The position numbers and the translations under genes are program-made. The notes beneath the pieces are model-generated. The model was not told where the DNA came from. It saw nothing but the letters and a program-made list of their open reading frames with translations, and searched no databases. Shown here in pieces: positions 1 through 6,007 of a DNA stretch of 6,291 nucleotides. The stretch lies in assembly GCA_964565715.1 (NCBI GenBank), contig CAZMGG010000209.1:1-6291 (forward strand), written 5' to 3'. Each line of letters starts with the position of its first letter. Within the stretch, counting starts at the first letter, position 1. The stretch comes from CAZMGG01 sp964565715 (GTDB taxonomy: Bacteria; Planctomycetota; UBA1135; UBA2386).

Positions 1-787
<787 letters not shown>

Positions 788-788
<1 letters not shown>

Positions 789-806
789 GCGGCCAGGCCG
801 GCCGCC
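788..806 (+). terminator. GC-only hairpin at the hppA stop codon
   Basis: A perfect 7-bp inverted repeat, GGCGGCC (788-794) and GGCCGCC (800-806), encloses the 5-nt loop AGGCC and begins at the last base of the hppA stop codon. No T-tract follows, so it may protect the mRNA 3' end or pause polymerase rather than act as a classic intrinsic terminator. In DNA this rich in G+C such repeats also arise by chance. Confidence 0.3.
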
Positions 807-843
807 ACGCCGCCCGGCCGCCCATGCGGTCGGGCCGAGGGGA

Positions 844-877
844 CCCCGCCGGGACCCGGCCCGGGCCCAGGGGTTTT
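844..877 (+). terminator. Possible intrinsic terminator after hppA
   Basis: The stretch can fold into an interrupted stem. CCCC (844-847) pairs with GGGG (870-873), GGG (851-853) with CCC (866-868), and CCC (855-857) with GGG (863-865), closing a GGCCC loop. TTTT (874-877) follows directly. The order GC-rich hairpin then T-run is what an intrinsic terminator needs, and it lies between hppA and the likely rsfS promoter. The T-run is short and the stem has an internal loop, so the call is moderate. Confidence 0.4.
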
Positions 878-910
878 GCTCGCCGCCGGCCGTGCTATCC
901 TCGCCCCCGA
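874..910 (+). promoter_or_regulatory. Candidate rsfS promoter with extended -10
   Basis: TGC-TATCCT at 893-901 reads as an extended -10 element (TG at 893-894, hexamer TATCCT at 896-901 with four of six matches to TATAAT). A poor -35 (TTTTGC, 874-879) lies 16 bp upstream. Transcription would begin near 908-910, downstream of the TTG at 876, which makes 912 the more likely start codon of rsfS and implies a very short or absent leader. Read by eye only. Confidence 0.4.
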
Positions 911-911
911 C

Positions 912-1442
912 TTGTCAGCCAAGAGAATCCCGGAACCCGTTCCCGCGCCCGCCACCCCGGCCCGCGCCCACGCGCCCTCCGCCGCCGCCACCGAACTGGC
1001 GCTCACCATCGCCCGTTTCCTGGACCAGAGGCAGACCGACGACCTGGTCATCCTCGACGTCAGCGGCCCGCTGGTCATCGCCGACTACTTCGTGGTCGGC
1101 ACGGTCCAGACCGCCCGCCAGGCCACCGCCCTGGCCAAGGAACTGGACGCGACGATGAAGCAGCGCGGCCAGCCGCGGCGCAACCACGACGGCATGGACG
1201 GCGACGAGCCGACCTGGGTGCTGCGCGACTACGACGACGTGGTCGTGCACCTCTTCCAGACCTCGGCGCGCTCGTTCTACGACCTCGAGAGCCTGTGGGC
1301 CGACGTGCCGCGCCTGCCGTTCACGCCGGCACCGCGGGCGGCGGCCGCCGAGCCCGGCCGGCCCACCGAACGGCGCACCGGCAGCGCCTTCCGGATCCTG
1401 CCGACGGAACCGCCGCCGGACGACGCCCCGCCGGCCCGCTGA
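912..1442 (+). CDS. rsfS: Ribosomal silencing factor RsfS (Iojap/DUF143 family)
   Basis: RsfS binds ribosomal protein uL14 on the large subunit and blocks joining with the small subunit, lowering translation in starvation or stationary phase. The core domain spans residues about 27-131 (numbered from 912). It has DDLVILDVSG, then ADYFVVGTVQTARQ, and WVLRDYDDVVVHLF with SFYDLESLW close behind, all matching the family pattern. The product is 176 residues against about 105 in E. coli: an Ala/Pro-rich N-terminal tail and a Pro/Arg-rich C-terminal tail of about 40 residues look disordered. No ATG or GTG is available; the only usual starts are TTG at 876 and TTG at 912. I chose 912 because the likely promoter lies between them and its C-rich context resembles other starts here. 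Starting at 876 would give 188 residues. The common nadD or rlmH neighbours are absent. Assignment of the core is secure; the start is not. Confidence 0.9.
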   Translation: MSAKRIPEPVPAPATPARAHAPSAAATELALTIARFLDQRQTDDLVILDVSGPLVIADYFVVGTVQTARQATALAKELDATMKQRGQPRRNHDGMDGDEPTWVLRDYDDVVVHLFQTSARSFYDLESLWADVPRLPFTPAPRAAAAEPGRPTERRTGSAFRILPTEPPPDDAPPAR

Positions 1443-1479
1443 GGCGGCCGGCGGCCCGGCTCATCTGCGGCCACCGGGG

Positions 1480-1524
1480 CTGCCGATGGAACCCGACGGG
1501 GCCGACGCGTTGCACCATCGGCGG
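1480..1524 (+). other. Inverted repeat, stem-loop I upstream of the DUF255 gene
   Basis: GCCGATGG (1482-1489) and CCATCGGC (1515-1522) are perfect 8-bp reverse complements separated by 25 nt. One wobble pair (T1481/G1523) and one more pair (C1480/G1524) extend the RNA stem to 10. It lies in the 128-bp gap between rsfS and the DUF255 gene. A weak -35-like TTGCAC (1510-1515) touches the right arm, so it could be an operator or a 5'-leader structure. No T-run follows. Confidence 0.35.
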
Positions 1525-1543
1525 ACCATGGCAACATGGACCG
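1522..1543 (+). other. GNRA-capped hairpin II in the DUF255 gene leader
   Basis: The left arm CGGACCATG (1522-1530) and right arm CATGGACCG (1535-1543) pair over eight of nine positions, with a single A/A mismatch (1525/1540). They close the tetraloop GCAA (1531-1534), which is of the GNRA class known for stabilising RNA hairpins. It ends 27 nt before the ATG at 1571. The absence of a T-run argues against an intrinsic terminator and for a leader-RNA structure, if transcribed. Confidence 0.4.
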
Positions 1544-1570
1544 ACGCACCGCACCCCCCGGCCTGACCCC

Positions 1571-3319
1571 ATGAGCGAAGCGATCCACTGGCAGGAGTTC
1601 GATCCGGCACTGCTGCAGAAGGCGCAGCAGGCCGACCAGCCCATCCTGCTGGTGCTGACCGTGCCGTGGTGCCAGCACTGCCGTGACCTGCTGCGGCACA
1701 CCTTCGGCGACCCGGAGGTCGTGGCCCGCGTGCAGGAGCACCTGGTGCCGATCCTGGTGGACGCCGAGCGCCGTCCGGACGTCAACGAGCGCTACGGCAC
1801 CGGCGGCTGGCCGACCATCGCCTTCCTCACCCCCACCGGCGAACTGATCCACAACGACACCTTCCTGACCGCCGGCGAACTGCTGCCGCGGATCGACAAG
1901 GTGCGCACGTTCTGGCGCGACCGCAAGGACGACATCGTGCGCGCCATCCGCGACCTGTGGAGCAGGAAGGACGACCGCGCCGAGGTCCGCGGCAAGCTGT
2001 CGCGGCAGATGGTCGACGACATCGCCGACGCCATCTACGACCGGTTCGACCACCGCTACGGCGGCTGGGGGGACGGCGCCAAGTTCGTCCATCCCGAGGC
2101 GATCGACTTCGCCCTGGTCCAGGTGGCCAAGCGCAACGACGAGCGGATGCGCGAGGTCGTCACCGTCACCCTCGACCGGATGATGGAGAGCCCGCTGCAC
2201 GACATCGTCGACGGCGGCTTCTTCCGCTTCTCGAAGACCCCGGACTGGCGCTCGCCCAACTTCGAGAAGCTGCTGGAAGGCAACGCCAAGGTGCTGCGCT
2301 GCTACCTGGAGGGCTGGCAGCTGATGGGCAACGAGGCGTGGCGGCGCACGGCGGTGGGCATCGCCGAGTGGATGCTGCGCTGCATGGTCGACCCGGAGAC
2401 CGGCGCCTTCTGCGGCAGCCAGGACGCCGCCCCGGACTACTACAACCTCGACCGCGCCGGCCGGGAGCAGCGGACGCCGCCGACCCGCGACCACACCATC
2501 TACGCCAACGCCAACGCGCTCGCGGTGTCCAACCTGCTGAAGGCGTCGGCGGCGCTGGGCGTGCCGGAGTGGCGCGACAAGGCGCTGCAGGCGCTGGGCT
2601 TCCTGCGCGAGAACCTGCACGACGGCCAGGAGGTCTACCACTACTGGGACGGCACCTACCACCTGCCCGGCATGCTGTCGGACCAGGCCTACCTGATCCG
2701 TGCGCTGATCGACGCCTCGCAGCACACCGGCGACGCCGACCTGCTGCTGCCGGCGGAGGCGATCGCCGAACAGGCCATCGCCCGGCAGCAGGCCCCCGGC
2801 GGCGGCTTCTACGACATCCTGCACGATCCGCGCAGCTCCGGCCCGATGCGGCGCCGCAACCGCAGCATCCTCGAGAACGCGGTGATGGCCGAGGCGCTGG
2901 TCCGGCTCAGCTACCTGTCGCGCCGGCCCGAGTTCCACGACGTGGCGCTGACCACGCTGGAGTCGTTCGCCGGCGACTACAAGGAATACGGCTACTACGT
3001 GGCCGGTTTCGGCCGCGCCGTCGATCTGGTCTTCTACGAGCCGCTGCTGCTCACCATCGTCGGCCAGCGGGACAGCGAGGCCGCCGACGCCCTGCGGCGC
3101 GCGGCGCTGTCGTCCTACCTGCCGTCGCGCATCGTGCAGATGCTCGACCCGCGCCACGACCCGATCCTGATCGGCCGTTCGGGCTACAAGGTCGAGGACC
3201 AGCCGGTGGTCTACGTCACGGTCGGCCGCACCACGCGCGCCGTGGTCCGCACGGTGGACGAACTGCGGCGCACCGTCGACGAGATCGAGTGGGGCCGCCG
3301 CGCCGGCGAACGGCGCTAG
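1571..3319 (+). CDS. DUF255/YyaL-type protein: thioredoxin-like domain plus alpha/alpha-barrel domain
   Basis: The 582-residue product has two parts. Residues about 5-115 form a thioredoxin-like domain with P32-W-C34-Q-H-C37 as the CxxC redox motif and G78-G-W-P81 supplying the cis-proline. DPEVV near residue 57 and the nearby Asp/Arg-Pro-Asp stretch fit the DUF255 pattern. The rest is the alpha-helical six-hairpin-like domain of the same family, with YGGWGDGAKFVHPEAI near 160-177, GGFFRFS at 215-221, NFEKLLEG from 230 and SQDA at 283-286. There is no signal peptide, so it should be cytoplasmic. Relatives include bacterial YyaL and eukaryotic SPATA20; no enzymatic activity is firmly established. 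At 582 residues it is shorter than many members (about 650-700), and its CQHC replaces the more usual CHWC. The start is the only ATG/GTG/TTG near the domain edge. It has no Shine-Dalgarno sequence, only a C-rich run. It ends 4 bp from a convergent gene. Confidence 0.88.
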   Translation: MSEAIHWQEFDPALLQKAQQADQPILLVLTVPWCQHCRDLLRHTFGDPEVVARVQEHLVPILVDAERRPDVNERYGTGGWPTIAFLTPTGELIHNDTFLTAGELLPRIDKVRTFWRDRKDDIVRAIRDLWSRKDDRAEVRGKLSRQMVDDIADAIYDRFDHRYGGWGDGAKFVHPEAIDFALVQVAKRNDERMREVVTVTLDRMMESPLHDIVDGGFFRFSKTPDWRSPNFEKLLEGNAKVLRCYLEGWQLMGNEAWRRTAVGIAEWMLRCMVDPETGAFCGSQDAAPDYYNLDRAGREQRTPPTRDHTIYANANALAVSNLLKASAALGVPEWRDKALQALGFLRENLHDGQEVYHYWDGTYHLPGMLSDQAYLIRALIDASQHTGDADLLLPAEAIAEQAIARQQAPGGGFYDILHDPRSSGPMRRRNRSILENAVMAEALVRLSYLSRRPEFHDVALTTLESFAGDYKEYGYYVAGFGRAVDLVFYEPLLLTIVGQRDSEAADALRRAALSSYLPSRIVQMLDPRHDPILIGRSGYKVEDQPVVYVTVGRTTRAVVRTVDELRRTVDEIEWGRRAGERR

Positions 3320-3323
3320 CGGG

Positions 3324-3779
3324 CTAGAACCACTCCGGCGCCTTCTCGGGCGGGAAGCCCATCGCCGCCAGGATCAGCGTGGTGACGTACTTCGGCTCGA
3401 TCGAGAACTCCTTCAGGGTCTCGTAGCAGGAGCCGGCCTTGATCGACAGCAGGGCGAGGCACATGTGCTCGGGCTCGACCTTCTTGCTGCCGAGCTCCTG
3501 CGCCGCCTCCCGCGCCCGCTCGAACGCGGTCTGCACGTGGCGGTTGTAGGGCGCACCGGCCATCACCGCCGGCTCCCGCGGCAGGCTCTGCACGTAGCCC
3601 GCGAACATCTCGGGGTCCACGTTGAGGTCGAGGAAGATGTGGTGCGGGCAGACGCTCTTGTCGAGCGTCAGGCCGTAGATGAGATGGCCGGTGGCCACCG
3701 ACTCGTCGCCCAGTCGCTGGGCCAGCTCCTCGGCCTTCTTGATCGCCTGGATCGACTTTTCGGCGAAGTCCTCGAACAT
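3324..3779 (-). CDS. Stand-alone Clp N-terminal (double Clp repeat) domain protein
   Basis: The 151-residue product is essentially the N-domain of ClpA/ClpC chaperones without any AAA+ module. Repeat 1 spans residues about 2-66 (MFEDFAEKSIQAIKKAEELA, then LGDESVATGHLIYGL). Repeat 2 spans about 78-141 (VQTAFERAREAAQELGSKKVEPEHMCLALL). The pattern of helix, LG, (x)TGH/PEH and L(x)GL/LALL in each half is characteristic. In full-length chaperones this domain binds adaptors and substrates; a free copy might dock to a Clp ATPase or protease or carry clients, but that is inference. Cys44, Cys107 and Cys118 are present. The frame stops cleanly at TAG and shows no remnant of a longer gene, so it does not look like a truncated clpC. 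It is the last gene of a leftward block, 13 bp after the thioesterase gene, and its start follows a run of seven C with no Shine-Dalgarno sequence. Confidence 0.86.
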   Translation of the reverse strand: MFEDFAEKSIQAIKKAEELAQRLGDESVATGHLIYGLTLDKSVCPHHIFLDLNVDPEMFAGYVQSLPREPAVMAGAPYNRHVQTAFERAREAAQELGSKKVEPEHMCLALLSIKAGSCYETLKEFSIEPKYVTTLILAAMGFPPEKAPEWF

Positions 3780-3792
3780 GGGGGGGAGGACT

Positions 3793-4350
3793 CTACCCGG
3801 CGGGGCCCGGCGCGGAAGCGTCCCGGCGGGGATTCCGGCCCGAAACCGGCCCCGGGGCGGCCTGCCGGTGGGCCAGCCGGGCCTCCCGGCGGGCCTGGGC
3901 GCCGGTGAACCGCCGCTGCTCGTCCGGGGTCTGCGGCTCGATGGCCGGCACCGGCCGCGGCGCGCCGCTGCGCGGATCGAGCGACACGAAGGTCAGGTAG
4001 GCGGAGACCACGTGGTGGCGCTCGCCGGTCGCGCGATCCTCCTGCCAGACCTTCACCCCCACCTCCATCGACGTGCGGCCGGCGAAGTTGACCGAGGCCA
4101 GCAGCACCACCACGCTGCCCACCGGCACCGGCCGGTGGAAGTCGATGCTGTCGACGCTGGCGGTCACCACCGGCGTGCGGGCGTGGCGGCCGGCGGCCAC
4201 CGCCGCGGCGATGTCGATCCACTGCATGACGCGGCCGCCCATGGCGTTGCCCAGCGGATTGGTGTCGTTGGGGAAGACGATCTCGGTCATCTCGACCTTG
4301 GAGGCGGCGACGGGCCGGCTCTTCGGCGATTCGGCGGCGGACTGGGTCAT
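3793..4350 (-). CDS. Hotdog-fold acyl-CoA thioesterase (YkhA/YciA/ACOT type)
   Basis: This predicted cytoplasmic enzyme hydrolyses acyl-CoA to free acid and CoA. The hotdog core covers residues about 21-125. It has the family motif NDTNPLGNAMGGRVMQWID (28-46), with N28/D29 and D46 as likely active-site residues, then VVTASVDSIDFHRPVPVG (61-78) and GRTSMEVGV (91-99). SLDPRSG followed by PRPVP and QTPDEQRRF (to about 148) matches the usual C-terminal segment of the YkhA-like branch. About 35 further residues rich in Arg, Pro and Gly form a disordered-looking tail. M21 is an alternative start: an AAGG lies 5 nt ahead of it, whereas the first ATG has no ribosome site, and the first 20 residues are not conserved-looking. 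It lies 21 bp after the lipoprotein gene and 13 bp before the Clp_N gene, probably cotranscribed with both. The substrate chain length cannot be read from sequence. Confidence 0.9.
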   Translation of the reverse strand: MTQSAAESPKSRPVAASKVEMTEIVFPNDTNPLGNAMGGRVMQWIDIAAAVAAGRHARTPVVTASVDSIDFHRPVPVGSVVVLLASVNFAGRTSMEVGVKVWQEDRATGERHHVVSAYLTFVSLDPRSGAPRPVPAIEPQTPDEQRRFTGAQARREARLAHRQAAPGPVSGRNPRRDASAPGPAG

Positions 4351-4371
4351 GATGCGGGGCGGGCGACGGGA

Positions 4372-4848
4372 TCAGGGGTTGCGGCGGAACGGGTCGAGCG
4401 GGGGCCGCCCGCGCACCGCGGCCTCGACCGCGGCGGCGGCCGGTGCGCCGGCGATGGTCGGCGGGCCGGCGCTGGCGAACAGGGCCTGCAGGCCCTGGGC
4501 CATCGGCCGCAGGCCGAGGTCCTCCTCGGTGGCCGCGAACGGCACCCGGCGGCTCCAGCGTCCCGCCAGGGTGGCGTGCCCCACCCACTGCCGGCGCAGG
4601 TTCTCGACCCGGTAGTAGAGGATGGGCCCGGCGGGATCCTCGAACTGCACCAGCACGAGCCAGCCGAGCTGCTCGCCGCCCTCGGCCGCGGGCCGATGCA
4701 CGGCCCAGCGTTCGACCTCGGTCACCGGCCGTTCGATCGGCGCCGGCGCCGGCAGGGTGCGCGTCTGGCAGGCGGCCAGTCCCAGCAGCGGCGCCAGGGC
4801 GACGAGGGCCAGCAGCGGCGCGCGCGAGGGGTGCGGAAGGCGGTTCAT
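4372..4848 (-). CDS. Small predicted lipoprotein of unknown function
   Basis: The product is 158 residues. The N-terminus has a basic start (MNR, later R9), a hydrophobic stretch at residues 12-26 and the lipobox L24-A25-A26-C27, so signal peptidase II processing and lipidation at Cys27 are expected. Residue +2 is Gln rather than Asp, which in Proteobacteria would favour outer-membrane sorting. The mature part has no family I recognise. A central segment rich in aromatic and aliphatic residues (GWLVLVQFEDPAGPILYYRV) looks like beta strands of a small globular domain. The end (FRRNP) is Pro/Arg-rich. The start is the ATG at 4846-4848, which puts the signal peptide at the N-terminus; the frame is open further upstream, but those codons overlap the threonine dehydrogenase gene on the other strand. 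It is first in the leftward block ahead of the thioesterase and Clp_N genes, and divergent from tdh. Confidence 0.75.
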   Translation of the reverse strand: MNRLPHPSRAPLLALVALAPLLGLAACQTRTLPAPAPIERPVTEVERWAVHRPAAEGGEQLGWLVLVQFEDPAGPILYYRVENLRRQWVGHATLAGRWSRRVPFAATEEDLGLRPMAQGLQALFASAGPPTIAGAPAAAAVEAAVRGRPPLDPFRRNP

Positions 4849-4921
4849 GGGAAGGTGGCGCGGACCGCGTTCTAACCCCAGAATGGCCGCCCTTCCACTC
4901 CGCCGATCCGGCGGCCCCTCC
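4849..4921. promoter_or_regulatory. Divergent intergenic region between the lipoprotein block and tdh-kbl
   Basis: This 73-bp gap must hold the control signals for both the leftward three-gene block and the rightward tdh-kbl operon, unless either promoter lies inside a gene. A palindromic TTCTAA/TTAGAA core (4870-4875) is the only AT-richer spot and could serve as a -10 in either direction, but no convincing -35 accompanies it. A perfect 6-bp inverted repeat, CCGCCG (4900-4905) and CGGCGG (4909-4914) around ATC, lies just before the tdh start. I can support no specific regulator site. Confidence 0.35.
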
Positions 4922-5998
4922 ATGACCTCGATGAAAGGCATCCAGCTCGTCGCGCCCGGCCAGTTCCGGCTGCGCGACGACCTCCCGCTCCCCCAGCCCG
5001 GCCCCAGGGAAGTCCGCATCCGGGTGGCGGCGGCCGGCATCTGCGGCACCGACGTGCACATCTGCCAGGGCGACCCCTCGATGAACGGGATCATCGCGCC
5101 GCCGGTGGTGCTGGGTCACGAGTTCTGCGGCCACGTCGACGCGATCGGCCCCGAGGTGCAGGGGCTGCAGCCCGGCGACTACGTCAGCGCCGAGATGCAC
5201 GAGGTCTGCGGCGACTGCCCCGCCTGCCGGGACGGCGCCTTCCACGCCTGCATGAGCACCAAGATCCGGGGCATCAACCTGGACGGCGCCTTCGCCGAGT
5301 TCGTGGTGGTCAGCGCCGGCAACGTGGTCAAGCTGCCGGCCGGCCTGCCGGTGCACGTCGCGGCGATCCTGGATCCGCTCGGCAACGCCGTGCACACGGT
5401 GATGAAGGTGCCGGTGAAGGACCGCACCGTGGCGATCGTGGGCTACGGGCCGATCGGCGCCATGTGCGGCGAGGTGGCGCTGTTCGCCGGCGCCCGCCAC
5501 ATCTTCATCCTCGACGTCGCCGACCAGGCGTTGCAGCGGGCCGCCGACTGGATCCGCGACCGCAAGCTGGGCGCCCGCGTGTCGGTGGTCGACGCCCGGG
5601 CCACCAACCCCGGCCCGGTGGACCGGGTCGTGGCGGACACCCGCGGCGGCGTCGACGTGGCGCTGGAGATCTCCGGCCATCCCAGCGGCATCAACAACGC
5701 CATCCAGATGACGCGCGCCGCCGGCCACGTGGTCCACCTGGGCCTGCCGAAGGGCGACGCGGTCACCATCGAGCGCTTCAGCAAGAACTTCATCTTCAAG
5801 GGCCTGACCCTGCACGCCGTGATCGGCCGCGAGATGTTCCGCACCTGGACGCAGATGCTGGAGCTGATCGGCCAGGGCATGGACGTGTCGCACCTGGTCT
5901 CCGCCGAGATGGACCTCCGCGACTTCGCCACCGGCGTCGAGCGGTTCGGCAAGGGCGCCGAGTCCAAGGTCGTGCTGTATCCCGCCGGTCGCCGCTGA
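4922..5998 (+). CDS. tdh: L-threonine 3-dehydrogenase (zinc-dependent MDR family)
   Basis: Tdh oxidises L-threonine with NAD+ to 2-amino-3-ketobutyrate, which Kbl then cleaves. Numbered from the ATG at 4931, the catalytic zinc and active-site residues are C38, H63 and E64 (ICGTDVH and GHEF). The structural-zinc cysteines are C93, C96, C99 and C107, the same positions as in E. coli Tdh. The Rossmann motif is GYGPIG (171-176), with D195 ending the second strand, as expected for NAD preference. Tdh-type signatures DPLGNAVHT (148-156) and GREMF with TW close behind are present. The protein is 358 residues from 4922 or 355 from 4931, against 341 in E. coli; about 8 extra residues lie after D195 and about 6 at the C-terminus. 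ATGs at 4883, 4922 and 4931 are in frame; I chose 4922 because it follows a C-rich run like other starts here, though 4931 matches the E. coli N-terminus best. kbl follows after 9 bp, which makes the assignment firm. Confidence 0.94.
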   Translation: MTSMKGIQLVAPGQFRLRDDLPLPQPGPREVRIRVAAAGICGTDVHICQGDPSMNGIIAPPVVLGHEFCGHVDAIGPEVQGLQPGDYVSAEMHEVCGDCPACRDGAFHACMSTKIRGINLDGAFAEFVVVSAGNVVKLPAGLPVHVAAILDPLGNAVHTVMKVPVKDRTVAIVGYGPIGAMCGEVALFAGARHIFILDVADQALQRAADWIRDRKLGARVSVVDARATNPGPVDRVVADTRGGVDVALEISGHPSGINNAIQMTRAAGHVVHLGLPKGDAVTIERFSKNFIFKGLTLHAVIGREMFRTWTQMLELIGQGMDVSHLVSAEMDLRDFATGVERFGKGAESKVVLYPAGRR

Positions 5999-6007
5999 GA
6001 TCACCCC

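Noticed and set aside
858..867. Perfect 10-bp palindrome GGCCCGGGCC
   Set aside because: It is made only of G and C in a GC-rich gap and is already part of the terminator-like fold; no separate role is supported.
1447..1460. Five-bp hairpin just after the rsfS stop as a terminator
   Set aside because: The stem is short, no T-run follows, and such GC hairpins are common by chance here.
824..1570. Upstream extension of the DUF255 frame to an ATG at 824
   Set aside because: It runs through rsfS in another frame and encodes only Arg/Pro/Gly-rich low-complexity sequence; the recognisable domain begins just after 1571.
1277..3157. A 626-codon minus-strand frame opposite the DUF255 gene
   Set aside because: It is the antisense shadow of a gene with clear domain homology; no motif or signal is visible in it.
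1957..3327. A 456-codon plus-strand frame inside the DUF255 gene
   Set aside because: An alternative frame of a real gene, made of repetitive Arg/Pro/Ala/Gly codons without homology.
3324..3779. Clp_N gene as a broken clpC pseudogene
   Set aside because: Both repeats are intact, the stop is clean, and the downstream DNA encodes the convergent DUF255 gene rather than a decayed AAA+ module.
3679..4875. A 398-codon plus-strand frame opposite the thioesterase and lipoprotein genes
   Set aside because: The minus-strand genes have the motifs (hotdog active site, lipobox); this frame has none.
4922..5998. Sorbitol or other polyol dehydrogenase of the MDR family
   Set aside because: The E. coli Tdh-like residue spacing, the GNAVHT and GREMF segments and the adjacent kbl all point to threonine dehydrogenase.
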